Shown in pieces: positions 39,781 to 49,708 of a stretch of 64,000 nt of DNA. A model generated the notes under the pieces. That model was not told the DNA's origin. It did no database searches and saw nothing but the letters and a program-made list of their open reading frames with translations. Numbering within the stretch: the stretch's first letter is position 1; the number at the start of each line of letters is the position of its first letter. The stretch lies in NCBI RefSeq assembly GCF_003626975.1, contig NZ_CP032616.1, positions 496,001 through 560,000 of the forward strand, written 5' to 3'. Source of the stretch: Pseudomonas sp. DY-1. GTDB lineage: Bacteria; Pseudomonadota; Gammaproteobacteria; Pseudomonadales; Pseudomonadaceae. The position numbers and the translations under genes are program-made.

Positions 39781-39938
39781 GCTTTCCTCGGATACGTAAG
39801 CGCCCGGAACCGTCCGAGCGACGTCGGCCACTGCGGTGGCCTGGCGGCGAAGATAAGGGCTTCGCAGGGCGGTTGTCGAGGGGAGTTTCGTGTAGGTAGC
39901 CGCACCTCCGGGAATCTGGAGTGCGGCTGAGTGAGTCG

Positions 39939-41291
39939 TCAGCGGGAAATGCCCTTCAGGCCTGCGAGAAGGGTAGCCAAGTGCTCGATGTCGTCATCGG
40001 TGGTGCGCCAGGACGAGATGCTGAGGCGGAAGGCCGGACGGCCCTGCCAGAGCGTGGGGCCGAACCAGACTTCGCCCGAAGCCTGGGCCGCGCTGCGGAT
40101 GGCGATCGTTTCTTCGTCGCTGTCGGCGCGCACGAGCACTTGGTTCAGTGCCACGCGATTGAGTACCTGATAGCCGGCCGCACGCAGGCGCTCGGCAAGG
40201 TTTTCGGCCTGGCGCATGTGGCGATCGATCATGCTGGCCAGGCCATCGCGACCGAGGGAGGCGAGGGCGGCCCAGACGGGCACACCGCGGGCGCGGCGGG
40301 AGAACTCCAGGGTCAGGTTCTTCTGCGCATCTCGCGAGGCACTGGCATAGGCAGCATCACTGTTCATGGCGATGCTCAGCGCGTCGGCGTCACGGCAGAT
40401 GGCCATGGCTCCGTCGTAGGGTGTGTTCAGCCACTTGTGGCCGTCGCAGGTCCAGCTGTCGGCATGCTCCACGCCGTTGGCCAGTTGGGCATGGGACGAA
40501 GCGCGGACCCAGAGGCCGAAAGCGCCATCGACATGCACCCAGGCGCCGGCGGCGCGGGCGCGGGGAATCAGTTCGGCGAAAGGATCGAACTCGCCCGTAT
40601 TGACCTCGCCGGCCTGCAGGCAGAGGACAGTCATGTCATCCAGTGGCGCCAAGCGCCCCGGATCGATGCGGCCGAACTCGTCGGTGGGTGCCACCAGTAG
40701 ACGGTTCATGCCGAACCCCAATATGCGCAGGGCTTTCTTCACGGTGATGTGCACATTGGCGGAGACCACCACGCGTACCTCCGGTGCCCCCATCAGGCCG
40801 TCGCCGTCGAAGTCCCAGCCCTTGCGCTGCAGAAGTGCGCGACGGGCCGCGGACAAGCAGGCGAGGGTGCAGGCGGTGGCGCTGGTGCCAAAGCCGACCG
40901 CACTGCTGGTAGGCAGGCCAAGACTTTCCAGGACCCAGCGTGCGGCCACTTTTTCGATGCGATCGGCGGCCGGCGAGTTGTCGAAGGAGGACGCGCACTG
41001 ATCCCAGGCCAGCGCCAGGCGCTCGGCGGCCGCCGCGGCTGGCAGGGTTGCGCCGATGACGAAGCCGAAGTAGCGACCGCCATTGGACGCGGTGGTGGCG
41101 GGGGAGCCCAGTTCATCGAGCTGGTGCAGCACCTCGGCGGCCGGGCGACCCCGCTCCGGCAATGGTCCGTCGAAGGCTGCCAGCGCCTGGATGGCTTCCG
41201 GGGAAGGGAAGACTCGGCGCCCGGGTATGCCATCCACGTAGGCGAGGGCGCGGCGGTCGGCGTCTTCGAGAATCTGGCGTTCATTGTCCAT
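39939..41291 (-). CDS. group II pyridoxal-dependent decarboxylase
   Basis: The 450-residue protein is of the glutamate/tyrosine/DOPA decarboxylase fold: stacking His181 in [11 protein letters not shown], Asp255 in WVHVDGAFG, and PLP-binding Lys286 in [12 protein letters not shown]. The amino acid used cannot be told from the sequence. It sits between the aminotransferase and nasT, all on the minus strand, but separate spacers of 158 and 98 bases suggest own promoters. Confidence 0.88.
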   Translation of the reverse strand: MDNERQILEDADRRALAYVDGIPGRRVFPSPEAIQALAAFDGPLPERGRPAAEVLHQLDELGSPATTASNGGRYFGFVIGATLPAAAAAERLALAWDQCASSFDNSPAADRIEKVAARWVLESLGLPTSSAVGFGTSATACTLACLSAARRALLQRKGWDFDGDGLMGAPEVRVVVSANVHITVKKALRILGFGMNRLLVAPTDEFGRIDPGRLAPLDDMTVLCLQAGEVNTGEFDPFAELIPRARAAGAWVHVDGAFGLWVRASSHAQLANGVEHADSWTCDGHKWLNTPYDGAMAICRDADALSIAMNSDAAYASASRDAQKNLTLEFSRRARGVPVWAALASLGRDGLASMIDRHMRQAENLAERLRAAGYQVLNRVALNQVLVRADSDEETIAIRSAAQASGEVWFGPTLWQGRPAFRLSISSWRTTDDDIEHLATLLAGLKGISR

Positions 41292-41389
41292 GGCGGTCTC
41301 GCTGGCAGGAGGGGGCTCCTTACCTTAGCGGGATCGCGCGAAAGCCAGCAGATACACCTGACGGCATACAGTTGTGTTGGGTTCGGACT

Positions 41390-41968
41390 TCAATGACCCA
41401 GCATGTCGTGCATCGCAATGATCTGTTCGGCTACCTGGATCAGCTTCTGCTGCCGGCTCATGGCCTGGCGGCGCATCAGGGTGTAAGCCTCTTCCTCGTT
41501 GCAGTTCTTCATTTTCATCAGCAGCCCCTTCGCCAGTTCGATGCGCTTGCGCTCGGCCAGTTGCTGGTCACGGGCGTTGAGCTGGGCGCGCAGGGCCTGG
41601 TCGCTTTCGAAGCGCGCCATGGCGACATCGAGGATGGGCTGCAGGCGGTCGACCTGGATGCCTTCGACGATGTACGCGCTGACGCCGGCCTGAATGGCCT
41701 GGCGCATGACCTTCGGGTCGTGCTCGTCGGTGAACATGACGATGGGGCGGGGCTGGTCGCGACTGACCAGTACCACCTGTTCCATCACGTCGCGGCCTGG
41801 GGACTCGGTGTCGATGAGGACCACGTCCGGGCGGATGGCCTCGACTCGCCCTGGCAGGTCGATGGTCAGACCGGATTCGTCGATGACGTCGAAGCCGGCT
41901 TCGATCAGGGCGGCCTTGAGTCGGCCGACTTTCTTCGCAGTGTCGTTGATCAGCAGAATACGCAGCAT
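41390..41968 (-). CDS. nasT: nitrate-responsive antiterminator NasT (ANTAR response regulator)
   Basis: The 192-residue protein has a receiver-like domain (about 1-120; Asp53 in VVLIDTESPGRD) and a C-terminal ANTAR RNA-binding domain (about 128-188, with AERKRIELAKGLLMKMKN). In related bacteria NasS holds NasT inactive until nitrate or nitrite binds NasS; free NasT then binds paired six-base-loop hairpins and prevents termination. Such hairpins stand before nirB and nasA here. The gene follows nasS by 14 bases. Confidence 0.95.
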   Translation of the reverse strand: MLRILLINDTAKKVGRLKAALIEAGFDVIDESGLTIDLPGRVEAIRPDVVLIDTESPGRDVMEQVVLVSRDQPRPIVMFTDEHDPKVMRQAIQAGVSAYIVEGIQVDRLQPILDVAMARFESDQALRAQLNARDQQLAERKRIELAKGLLMKMKNCNEEEAYTLMRRQAMSRQQKLIQVAEQIIAMHDMLGH

Positions 41969-41982
41969 GGCGGCGGTCTTCC

Positions 41983-43203
41983 CTAACGGCTACAGGCGAT
42001 GGCGCGGGAGTTGCCGGCCAGGGAGTGGATCGGGAAACTGCGGGCGTAGCCGGCGGGGTCGCTGCCGTCCCAGGTGCGACCGTCAATCAGGGTGGCGCTG
42101 CGCATGAGGTCTGGAAGCGGGACGTCGAGGGCTTCGGCCGCCTCGCGATAAATGTCCAGACGCTGTACGCGTCGGGCAACGGCCAGGTAGTCCGGGTCGT
42201 CCCGCAGAAGGCCCCAGCGACGGAACTGGGTCATGAACCAGATGCCGTCGGAGAGGTAGGGCATGTTCACCTTGCCTTCTGCGTGGAAACGCAGCGGGTG
42301 CTCGTCCTCCCAGACATTGCCGAGGCCATCCTGGTAATGGCCAAGGAAGCGCGGCTCGATGGCAGACAGGGGGACGTCCACGTAGTCGCTGCCACTGATC
42401 AACTGAGCGGTGCTGCGGCGGTTTTCCAGGCTGGCATCGATGAAGCGGCTGGCTTCCAGCACGGCCATGGTCAGCGCGCGTGCAGTGTTGGGGTACTGCT
42501 CGGCAAATTCGCGAGTTACGCCAAGCACCTTCTCTGGGTGGTCAGGCCAGATCATCTGGCTGGTAGCGAGAGTGAACCCCTGGCCCTGGTCTACGGCCAA
42601 TGCACCCCAGGGGCCGCCTGCGCAGAAGCCATCGATTCGGGCGGCCTTGAGGTGGGCGACCATCTGCGAAGGCGGCACGACAACTGTGTCGACGTCGCGT
42701 AACGGGTGGATGCCCTGGGCGGCGAGCCAGTAGTTCAACCACATGGCGTGGGTGCCGGTGGGAAACGTCTGGGCGAAGGTCAGGCGCGCTCCGCTCTGGT
42801 GCACGTGATGGGTCAGTGCCTCGGAATTGGTCACACCGATGCGCTTGAGTGGTTCAGACAGGTTGATCGCCTGCCCGTTCTGGCAGAGCCCCATGAGAAT
42901 GGCCATTTCCGCGCTAGGACCACCAATGCCGAGTTCGATCCCATAGATCTGCCCATAAAGGGCTTGCGCTGCATCCAGCTCACCGGACAGCAGCTTGTCA
43001 CGCAGGGTTGCCCAGGACGACTGGCGCTGCAGTTCGAGAGTCAGCCCGTAGGGCTGGGCGAACCCCTGGGTGGCCGCGACTATCAGGGATGCCGAGTCGG
43101 TCAGGGGCATGAAGCCAAGGCTGAGCATGCACTTCTCCGGTGCATCGCTGCCTGCGACCCAGGCCAGGTTGTCCGTACGCGTGGTGTTCTGCTTATCCGT
43201 CAT
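41983..43203 (-). CDS. nasS: nitrate/nitrite sensor NasS
   Basis: The 406-residue protein is of the NrtA/CmpA periplasmic-binding fold, but lacks a signal peptide, as fits a cytoplasmic sensor. Typical motifs are LGFMPLTDSASLIVAATQGF (about 28-47) and GFCAGGPWGALAV. NasS binds nitrate or nitrite and releases NasT. The ATG at 43203 (MTDKQ) is preferred over the GTG at 43215, with AGGTGG 8 bases before it. It is co-transcribed with nasT. Confidence 0.94.
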   Translation of the reverse strand: MTDKQNTTRTDNLAWVAGSDAPEKCMLSLGFMPLTDSASLIVAATQGFAQPYGLTLELQRQSSWATLRDKLLSGELDAAQALYGQIYGIELGIGGPSAEMAILMGLCQNGQAINLSEPLKRIGVTNSEALTHHVHQSGARLTFAQTFPTGTHAMWLNYWLAAQGIHPLRDVDTVVVPPSQMVAHLKAARIDGFCAGGPWGALAVDQGQGFTLATSQMIWPDHPEKVLGVTREFAEQYPNTARALTMAVLEASRFIDASLENRRSTAQLISGSDYVDVPLSAIEPRFLGHYQDGLGNVWEDEHPLRFHAEGKVNMPYLSDGIWFMTQFRRWGLLRDDPDYLAVARRVQRLDIYREAAEALDVPLPDLMRSATLIDGRTWDGSDPAGYARSFPIHSLAGNSRAIACSR

Positions 43204-43342
43204 TGTGGTGGCCACCTATCAGCAAAATGGCGCCGATCCGGAGCAGCCGGGGCCGGCCGGAATCGACGCCATTGTCAGCAGCTCGCTCCGTCGTTGGAGC
43301 AGGCTTCGTTGAAGCTGCTGAAGCAAGCGATATGCCAGCGGC

Positions 43343-43371
43343 AATAAAAACTAGCCCCGCGAGAGCGGGGC
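43343..43371 (-). terminator. intrinsic terminator of the lipoprotein gene
   Basis: On the minus strand GCCCCGC and GCGGGGC enclose TCTC and are followed by TAGTTTTTATT. Confidence 0.88.
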
Positions 43372-43401
43372 CAGGGTTGGAGGTTGGAGGTTGGAGCTAG
43401 C

Positions 43402-43611
43402 TTAACGTTCGATGATCTGCTTCACCTGGCTCTGCGGAATCTGCTGGGTTCGACCTTCGTGGTCCTCGAATTCGAGCATGCCGGTGTCTTCATCCAGTTC
43501 AGGCTTCTCATCGGTGGCGATGAGCTGGCCGTCGGTTGTGGCGATCAGGTATTCGCTGGAGCAGCCTGCCAAGCCAAGGGCGCAGATGAGTATCAAGGAC
43601 CAGGTTTTCAT
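43402..43611 (-). CDS. small YgdI/YgdR-family lipoprotein
   Basis: The 69-residue protein has a signal peptide with the lipobox LGLAGC (cysteine near 17), then one small SH3-like domain (YLIATTDGQLIATDEKP and a C-terminal GRTQQIPQSQVKQI), as in E. coli YgdI and YgdR. It is probably an outer-membrane lipoprotein of unknown role. The ATG at 43611 (MKTWSL) begins the signal peptide; an upstream in-frame codon would add four residues. Confidence 0.88.
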   Translation of the reverse strand: MKTWSLILICALGLAGCSSEYLIATTDGQLIATDEKPELDEDTGMLEFEDHEGRTQQIPQSQVKQIIER

Positions 43612-43712
43612 GGCGGCATCCAAGTCGTGGGGGCTGATACTTGGAACATAGCTGCTGGCAGGGAGGCTGCAAGTTGGCCTGACGGCGAACGGCCTTGCAG
43701 CCTCCGGAAAAG

Positions 43713-43737
43713 AAAAAACCCCGCACGGGGCGGGGCT
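43713..43737 (-). terminator. intrinsic terminator of acnB
   Basis: On the minus strand CCCCGC and GCGGGG form the stem with the loop CCCGT, followed by TTTTTTCTTTT. It lies about 30 bases after the acnB stop. Confidence 0.9.
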
Positions 43738-43765
43738 TTCTCATTGCCGAGCTACCGATGGGGCC

Positions 43766-46375
43766 TTAGGCCTGGACCACCGGAATCTTGGCGTTTGCAG
43801 CGGCTTCCTTGTACTCGGCGATCTGGTCGAAGGACAGGTAGCGGTAGATATCGGCAGCCATGCTGTCGATGTTCTTCGCGTATTCCATGTACTCCTCGAC
43901 GGTCGGCAGTTTGCCCAGGATCGAGGCAACGGCCGCCAGCTCGGCGGAGGCCAGGTAGACGTTGGTGGCGTCGCCCAGGCGGTTCGGGAAGTTACGGGTG
44001 GAGGTGGAGACTACGGTGGCGCCAGTCTGTACGCGAGCCTGGTTGCCCATGCACAGGGAGCAGCCCGGCATTTCCATGCGTGCGCCGGCCTTGCCGTAGA
44101 TGCCGTAGTAGCCTTCCTCGGTCAACTGGTGCTGGTCCATCTTGGTCGGCGGAGCCAGCCACAGACGGGTCGGGATGCCGCCCTTGACCTTGTCGAGCAG
44201 CTTACCGGCAGCGCGGAAGTGGCCGATGTTGGTCATGCAGGAACCGATGAACACTTCGTCGATCTTGTCGCCAGCCACGGTGGACAGCAGGCGGGCATCG
44301 TCCGGGTCGTTCGGCGCGCAGAGCACAGGCTCCTTGACGTCGGCCAGGTCGATTTCGATTACGGCGGCGTATTCGGCGTCCTTGTCGGCTTCCAGCAGTT
44401 GCGGGTTGGCCAGCCAGGCTTCCATCGCCTTCGCGCGGCGCTCCAGGGTACGGGCGTCGCCGTAGCCTTCACCGATCATCCAGCGCAGCAGGGTGATGTT
44501 GGACTTCAGGTACTCGGCGATCGCATCTTCCGGCAGCTTGATGGTGCAACCGGCGGCGGAACGTTCGGCGGAAGCGTCGGACAGCTCGAAAGCTTGCTCG
44601 ACGGTCAGGTCGTTCAGACCTTCGATTTCGAGGATGCGGCCGGAGAAGATGTTCTTCTTGCCTTTCTTCTCGACGGTCAGCAGACCAGCCTGGATGGCGT
44701 AGTAGGGGATGGCATGCACCAGGTCACGCAGGGTGATACCGGGCTGCATCTTGCCTTTGAAACGCACCAGAACGGATTCCGGCATGTCCAGCGGCATGAC
44801 GCCGGTGGCGGCGGCGAAGGCCACCAGGCCGGAACCGGCCGGGAAGGAGATGCCGATCGGGAAGCGGGTGTGGGAATCGCCACCGGTGCCAACGGTGTCA
44901 GGCAGCAGCATGCGGTTCAGCCAGCTGTGGATGATGCCGTCGCCCGGACGCAGGGACACGCCGCCGCGGGTCTTGATGAAGTCCGGCAGAGTGTGGTGGG
45001 TGTTGACGTCGATGGGCTTCGGATACGCGGCGGTGTGGCAGAACGACTGCATTACCAGGTCGGCGGAGAAGCCGAGGCAGGCGAGGTCTTTCAGCTCGTC
45101 GCGGGTCATCGGGCCAGTGGTGTCCTGGGAGCCGACGGTGGTCATCTTCGGCTCGCAGTAGGTGCCCGGACGGACGCCTTTGCCTTCCGGCAGACCGCAG
45201 GCACGGCCAACCATCTTCTGGGCCAGGGTGAAGCCCTTGCCGCTGTCGGCGGGGGACTCCGGCTTCTTGAACAGGTCGGACGCACCCAGGCCCAGCTCGG
45301 CACGGGCCTTCTCGGTCAGGCCGCGGCCGATGATCAGCGGAATACGGCCGCCGGCGCGAACTTCGTCCAGCAGGACCGGGGTCTTCAGTTCGAAGGTGGT
45401 GACTACTTCGCCGCTGTCGTGGCGAACGACCTTGCCTTCATAGGGGTAGACGTCGATCACGTCGCCCATGGCCAGGTTGGTGCAGTCGAATTCGATCGGC
45501 AGGGCGCCGGCGTCTTCCATGGTGTTGTAGAAGATCGGGGCGATCTTGGTGCCGAAGCAGAAGCCGCCAGCGCGCTTGTTCGGAACGAACGGAATGTCGT
45601 CGCCGAAGAACCACAGTACCGAGTTGGTGGCGGACTTACGGGAGGAGCCGGTACCGACCACGTCACCGACGTAGGCAACCGGGAAACCCTTGGCCTTGAC
45701 GGCTTCGATCTGGTTCAGCGGACCAACGGAGCCCGGCTGGATCGGCTCGATGCCGTCACGAGCCATTTTCAGCATGGCCAGGGCATGCAGCGGGATGTCG
45801 GGGCGGGACCAGGCGTCCGGAGCGGGCGACAGGTCGTCGGTGTTGGTTTCGCCAGGCACCTTGAACACGGTCAGGGTGACTTTCTCGGCGACGGCCGGCT
45901 TGGCCTGGAACCACTCACCTTCGGCCCAGGACTTCAGCACGGCCTGGGCGTTGGCGTTGCCTTTCTTGGCGCGCTCGGCGACGTCGTGGAAGGCGTCGAA
46001 CATCAGCAGGGTGTGCTTCAGTTGCTCGGCGGCGACGGCGGACAGTTCGGCATCGTCCAGCAGTTCGACCAGGGTGGCGATGTTATAGCCGCCCTGCATG
46101 GTGCCCAGCAGCTCAGTGGCGCGGGCCTTGCTGATCAGCGGAGAAGTGGCTTCGCCCTTGGCGATAGCGGAGAGGAAACCTGCTTTGACGTAGGCGGCTT
46201 CATCCACACCCGGCGGAACACGGTTGGTGATCAGGTCGAGGAGGAAAGCCTCTTCGCCAGCCGGGGGATTTTTCAGCAGCTCGACCAGGCCTGCAGTTTG
46301 TTCGGCGTTCAGCGGCTGGGGCACGACCCCTTGGGCGGCACGCTCTTCTACGTGTTTGCGATAGGCTTCAAGCAC
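43766..46375 (-). CDS. acnB: aconitate hydratase B / 2-methylisocitrate dehydratase
   Basis: AcnB interconverts citrate and isocitrate in the TCA cycle and can hydrate 2-methylaconitate for the methylcitrate pathway. The 869-residue protein has the N-terminal HEAT-like domain, then the swivel domain and the 4Fe-4S core with cysteines in [11 protein letters not shown] and [11 protein letters not shown]. The start is the GTG at 46375 with GAGGGT before it; homologues begin [15 protein letters not shown] long leader with a 16-bp inverted repeat precedes it. Confidence 0.96.
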   Translation of the reverse strand: MLEAYRKHVEERAAQGVVPQPLNAEQTAGLVELLKNPPAGEEAFLLDLITNRVPPGVDEAAYVKAGFLSAIAKGEATSPLISKARATELLGTMQGGYNIATLVELLDDAELSAVAAEQLKHTLLMFDAFHDVAERAKKGNANAQAVLKSWAEGEWFQAKPAVAEKVTLTVFKVPGETNTDDLSPAPDAWSRPDIPLHALAMLKMARDGIEPIQPGSVGPLNQIEAVKAKGFPVAYVGDVVGTGSSRKSATNSVLWFFGDDIPFVPNKRAGGFCFGTKIAPIFYNTMEDAGALPIEFDCTNLAMGDVIDVYPYEGKVVRHDSGEVVTTFELKTPVLLDEVRAGGRIPLIIGRGLTEKARAELGLGASDLFKKPESPADSGKGFTLAQKMVGRACGLPEGKGVRPGTYCEPKMTTVGSQDTTGPMTRDELKDLACLGFSADLVMQSFCHTAAYPKPIDVNTHHTLPDFIKTRGGVSLRPGDGIIHSWLNRMLLPDTVGTGGDSHTRFPIGISFPAGSGLVAFAAATGVMPLDMPESVLVRFKGKMQPGITLRDLVHAIPYYAIQAGLLTVEKKGKKNIFSGRILEIEGLNDLTVEQAFELSDASAERSAAGCTIKLPEDAIAEYLKSNITLLRWMIGEGYGDARTLERRAKAMEAWLANPQLLEADKDAEYAAVIEIDLADVKEPVLCAPNDPDDARLLSTVAGDKIDEVFIGSCMTNIGHFRAAGKLLDKVKGGIPTRLWLAPPTKMDQHQLTEEGYYGIYGKAGARMEMPGCSLCMGNQARVQTGATVVSTSTRNFPNRLGDATNVYLASAELAAVASILGKLPTVEEYMEYAKNIDSMAADIYRYLSFDQIAEYKEAAANAKIPVVQA

Positions 46376-46494
46376 AGTTTTACCCTCATCAGTGGCCCTG
46401 GAGTAGTCCAGGGCGCTCATCCAGGAATCCGCCGAACGCATGCACCGCACAGCTTTTTGGGCTGTCTGGCCAAGGTTTCGGCGGCCTCCATCGA

Positions 46495-46626
46495 GAAGCT
46501 GTTTTCAAAGTTTTACGCCGGAAGGAAGGCCTGATGAGGGCTGGCGGCGGACATCCCGGGCGGGATGCCCGGCGCCATTATTTCCTGCCGGATCGACTGT
46601 GCTCGTGACGCTTTGAAAACAGCTTC
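46495..46626. repeat. perfect 16-bp inverted repeat in the acnB leader
   Basis: GAAGCTGTTTTCAAAG (46495-46510) is exactly repeated in inverse form at 46611-46626, with 100 bases between them. The interior has a smaller hairpin (CATCCCGGGCGGGATG). It lies inside the probable acnB 5' untranslated region. No clear target-site duplication flanks it. Confidence 0.75.
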
Positions 46627-46649
46627 CAACGGATATCGGCGCCTAAAAT

Positions 46650-46690
46650 GGCGGGCTGATTCTAATGGAAAGGCGCGGCAAAGTTAAGAC
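46650..46690 (-). promoter_or_regulatory. probable promoter of acnB
   Basis: On the minus strand a TAGAAT box with an upstream TTAACTTTGCC segment suits sigma-70. A start near 46655 would give a leader of about 280 bases before the GTG. Confidence 0.5.
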
Positions 46691-46776
46691 GAAATCCCTA
46701 TTTACCCGCGCGTGACCCTGATTAGACAAAGGGCTAAGATGGCCGGCCCGTGTCACCTGCCGAATCCGCCTCCACC

Positions 46777-47253
46777 ATGTCCAACCAGCGCATCAAGACG
46801 CCTTGCGTCGGCCTCTGTTCAACCGTCTATGGCGATCATGTGTGCCGCGGCTGCAAGCGTTTCCATCATGAGGTGGTGAACTGGAACCTCTACAACGAGG
46901 AAGAGAAGCGCGCGGTCTGGCGGCGCCTGGAGATCCTGCTAGTGCAGGTGATGGCGGCCAAGTTGGAGGTGTTCGACCCGGAACGCCTGCGGCACCAACT
47001 GGAGCAGCGCCAGGTGCGTTTCGTACCCGAGCAGTCCCCTTACTGCTGGGCGTACCAACTGATCGCGCGAGCCTCGCGGATGATCAACCGCCTCGACGCC
47101 TACGGCATCTCGTTGCTTCCTGAGTTTCGCGACTGGGCATTGCCAGAGTTGCGGGAAGCCATTGATCGGGAATTTTTCCTGCTGTCCGAGGCGCACTACG
47201 AGCGCTATATCGCTCCACGTTTCCTGCAAGAGGGCTTCGAGAGTCGTGTCTGA
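46777..47253 (+). CDS. DUF1289 domain protein
   Basis: The 158-residue protein has the DUF1289 cysteine pattern near the start (TPCVGLCSTVYGDHVCRGCK), four cysteines that probably bind zinc or a cluster, followed by helical sequence. The ATG at 46777 is chosen; a GTG at 46750 is possible, but neither has a clear ribosome site. It diverges from acnB, as in P. aeruginosa. Function unknown. Confidence 0.82.
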   Translation: MSNQRIKTPCVGLCSTVYGDHVCRGCKRFHHEVVNWNLYNEEEKRAVWRRLEILLVQVMAAKLEVFDPERLRHQLEQRQVRFVPEQSPYCWAYQLIARASRMINRLDAYGISLLPEFRDWALPELREAIDREFFLLSEAHYERYIAPRFLQEGFESRV

Positions 47254-47255
47254 AG

Positions 47256-47281
47256 AAAAAGCCGCCATCAGGCGGCTTTTT
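47256..47281. terminator. bidirectional terminator between the DUF1289 gene and usp
   Basis: GCCGCC and GGCGGC with the loop ATCA; A5 and T5 on the two sides. Confidence 0.92.
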
Positions 47282-47294
47282 CTAGTGGCTCGAA

Positions 47295-48158
47295 TCAGCG
47301 CTGTGCGACCAGTTCCTCCAGGTGGGCGATGATCGCGTCGGGTTTGAGGACCAGGACATCGCTTTCCAGGGTATCCAGCACGACTTCGGCAGTATTGCCG
47401 ATCAGTGCACCGGACAAGCCGGAGCGAGCGACAGTACCTATCACAGTGACCACGGCTTCGAGCTTGTGGGCGACGTGGGGAATCAATACGTCTGCCGGAC
47501 CTTCCTCGATGTGCAACCGCTCATCGCTGACGTCGTATTCAGCCTGGAATGCACGGCATTCGTCGCGGTAACGCGCCTCGATGGTTTCCTTGAGCTGGAA
47601 GGTGGGGTCTGCTGCCGAGAGCATGGGTGACGGGTGGGCGCTGATCACATGTAAGGTGCCGTGCGCCAGGCTGGCGATGTCGTAGCCGTGACTGACGATG
47701 GTGGCGTGCAGGGTGCGGTGCTCGCCGTCGCTGTTGCCCACGTCCACTGCAGCCAGGATGTTGCCGCCGGTCCAGGGCTTGTCAGTCTTTACCATCAATA
47801 CCGGCCCCGGGCAGAAGCGCAGGAGCTTCCAGTCGTCCGGTGTGAGCAGGGCCTTTTTCAGCGGGTTGTCCGGCACGTGCTGCTTGATGACCAGGCCGCA
47901 GCCTTCCGCCTGCTGCGCAGCGATGATGGTGTGGTGCTGGTTGTCCAGCCAGCTTTGCTGTGTGCTGGCGCTATAGCCTTCAGCCTTGAGCGATTCGGCG
48001 AGGTCGCTGAGATAGTCGGCATGGTCGCCCTTGCGGTCGCAGATCAGCAGGTGCAGGTGCGACTGAGTCACTCCGGCGATCAGTTTTGCCCGTTTCAGGG
48101 CAAGGCCCTCCGGCCGGTCCGGCTCCAATACCACCAGAATGCTGCGAATGGCTTGCAT
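47295..48158 (-). CDS. tandem universal stress protein (UspE-like)
   Basis: The 287-residue protein has two Usp domains (about 1-145 and 155-283). The second keeps the nucleotide motif GTVARSGLSGALIGNTAEVVL. The ATG at 48158 has GGAGATAGGACC before it. An ANR-type box (TTGAC-N4-ATCAA at 48225-48238) lies about 41 bases before the likely start of transcription, so the gene should be induced when oxygen is low, as known for Usp genes in P. aeruginosa anaerobic survival. Confidence 0.9.
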   Translation of the reverse strand: MQAIRSILVVLEPDRPEGLALKRAKLIAGVTQSHLHLLICDRKGDHADYLSDLAESLKAEGYSASTQQSWLDNQHHTIIAAQQAEGCGLVIKQHVPDNPLKKALLTPDDWKLLRFCPGPVLMVKTDKPWTGGNILAAVDVGNSDGEHRTLHATIVSHGYDIASLAHGTLHVISAHPSPMLSAADPTFQLKETIEARYRDECRAFQAEYDVSDERLHIEEGPADVLIPHVAHKLEAVVTVIGTVARSGLSGALIGNTAEVVLDTLESDVLVLKPDAIIAHLEELVAQR

Positions 48159-48196
48159 GGTCCTATCTCCCTGTCGATGGCATATAGCCAAAACAA

Positions 48197-48238
48197 ATGT
48201 AGTCCCGATTCCGCTTTGGCGTTCTTGACATATATCAA
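48197..48238 (-). promoter_or_regulatory. ANR/FNR-dependent promoter of usp
   Basis: The box TTGACATATATCAA (48225-48238) matches TTGAT-N4-ATCAA with one change and is centred about 41.5 bases before a start near 48190. A TACATT -10 box lies at 48197-48202 on the minus strand. Confidence 0.8.
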
Positions 48239-48330
48239 ACGGCCCAGGCTGGTCGTCGCTTCCGGCATTCGTATAATGCTCCGCCTTCGAGAGCCCGGCC
48301 AGCGTGGCCCCAGCACGATGAGAACCGCTT

Positions 48331-48933
48331 GTGAACCCGCCTGAGATCCATGACTTCCTTGGTTGCCGCACCCCCGATGCCTGGGTGGCGGCCGCACTGG
48401 CCGATCAGGAAACCCTGCTGATCGACCATAAGAACAACGAGTTCAAGGCAGCGTCCACGGCCATGGCGCTGATGGCCAAGTACGCCACCCGGTTGGATTT
48501 GATCAATTTCATGTCTCGCCTGGCCCGTGAGGAGCTGGTGCACCACGAGCAGGTGCTGCGCATCATGAAGCGCCGCAAGATCGACCTGAAGCCCGTGTCG
48601 GCGTCGCGCTACGCGTCCGGCCTGCGCAAGCTCGTGCGCGCGCATGAGCCGCAGAAACTGGTGGATACGCTAGTGGTGGGGGCTTACATCGAAGCGCGCT
48701 CGTGCGAGCGTTTCGAGGCGCTGGTGCCGCATCTTGATGAAGAGCTGTCGAAGTTCTATGGCGGATTGCTGAAAAGTGAGTCTCGCCACTATCAGGGCTA
48801 CCTCAAGCTGGCCTATCTATACGGCGAGGCGCGGGATGTGGATCACTGCATCGAGAAGGTGCGAGTGGCCGAGCAAGAGCTGATCGAGTCGCCCGACGAG
48901 GAGTTTCGTTTCCATAGCGGCGTACCGGTCTGA
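48331..48933 (+). CDS. miaE: tRNA-(ms2io6A)-hydroxylase
   Basis: MiaE hydroxylates the isopentenyl side chain of modified A37 in tRNA with a di-iron centre. The 200-residue protein has ferritin-like helices with the iron ligands in NEFKAA, REELVHHEQV, EARSCERFEAL and SESRHYQGY. It starts at a GTG (MNPPEIHDF). It diverges from usp, so the ANR box might influence it as well. Confidence 0.92.
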   Translation: MNPPEIHDFLGCRTPDAWVAAALADQETLLIDHKNNEFKAASTAMALMAKYATRLDLINFMSRLAREELVHHEQVLRIMKRRKIDLKPVSASRYASGLRKLVRAHEPQKLVDTLVVGAYIEARSCERFEALVPHLDEELSKFYGGLLKSESRHYQGYLKLAYLYGEARDVDHCIEKVRVAEQELIESPDEEFRFHSGVPV

Positions 48934-48947
48934 AGCGGCAACGCAAG

Positions 48948-48971
48948 AGCGCCCTCGAGGGGCGCTTTTTT
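48948..48971 (+). terminator. intrinsic terminator of miaE
   Basis: AGCGCCC and GGGCGCT enclose CTCGAG-type bases and are followed by six T residues. Confidence 0.9.
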
Positions 48972-48985
48972 ATTGGACGCGGGGG

Positions 48986-49708
48986 TCAGTCCAGGCTAAA
49001 CGGGGTCTGCCGGAAACCGCTCTCATCCACCTGAAGGGCCCAGCCTTGCCGGTCCCAGTCGCCGAGGACGATGCGCCGAGCGGGGTGGCCATCCAGTTCC
49101 AGGTCGTGAGTGGCGGGGCGATGCGTATGGCCGTGAATCAGGATCCTTGCGTCGAATTGGCGAAGCATGCGTGGAACTTCTTCTGCGGTGACGTCGGTGA
49201 TTTCCACGGCTTTCTGCCGCGTCTGCATGCGGCTTTCCTTGCGCAGCTTGCGTGCCAGCTTGTAGCGCGTCGCCAAGGGCAGGTTGCGCAGGATGAACAG
49301 GCTAACGGGGTTGCGCAGCCACTTGCGCAGGCGCATGTAGGCCTCATCCTGGGTGCACAGGCTGTCGCCGTGCATCAGCAGCACCGGCTCGCCATTCATC
49401 TGCACCAGGCTCGGGTCCTTCAGCAGGGTGCAGCCGGCTTCGCGGCAGAAGGCGCTGCCGATCATGAAGTCGCGGTTGCCGTGCATGAGGAAGATGCGTG
49501 TTCCACTGTCGGCGAGTTTGCGCAGGGCCTGGGCGATGGAGCGCTGAAAGGGCGTCATCGCATCGTCACCGATCCAGGCTTCGAAGAAGTCGCCGAGGAT
49601 GTAGAGGGCTTCGGCTTGCGGTGCGCGGGTCTGCAGAAAATGAAGAAACGCCCGGGTGATGTCCGGGCGTTCCTCTTCGAGATGCAGATCGGAGATCAGC
49701 AATATCAC
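48986..49708 (-). CDS. lpxH: UDP-2,3-diacylglucosamine hydrolase
   Basis: LpxH cuts UDP-2,3-diacylglucosamine to lipid X and UMP in lipid A synthesis at the inner membrane face. The 240-residue metallophosphoesterase has ISDLHLEEE (6-14), [20 protein letters not shown] and GHTHRPATH. It starts with a GTG at 49708 that overlaps the ppiB stop (GTGA), so the two genes are coupled. Confidence 0.95.
   Translation of the reverse strand: MILLISDLHLEEERPDITRAFLHFLQTRAPQAEALYILGDFFEAWIGDDAMTPFQRSIAQALRKLADSGTRIFLMHGNRDFMIGSAFCREAGCTLLKDPSLVQMNGEPVLLMHGDSLCTQDEAYMRLRKWLRNPVSLFILRNLPLATRYKLARKLRKESRMQTRQKAVEITDVTAEEVPRMLRQFDARILIHGHTHRPATHDLELDGHPARRIVLGDWDRQGWALQVDESGFRQTPFSLD

Noticed and set aside
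44129..46534. 801-codon frame antisense to acnB
   Set aside because: Same reason: a shadow of a strongly biased conserved gene.
46495..46626. Insertion sequence with terminal repeats
   Set aside because: There is no transposase and no clear target-site duplication; kept only as an inverted repeat.
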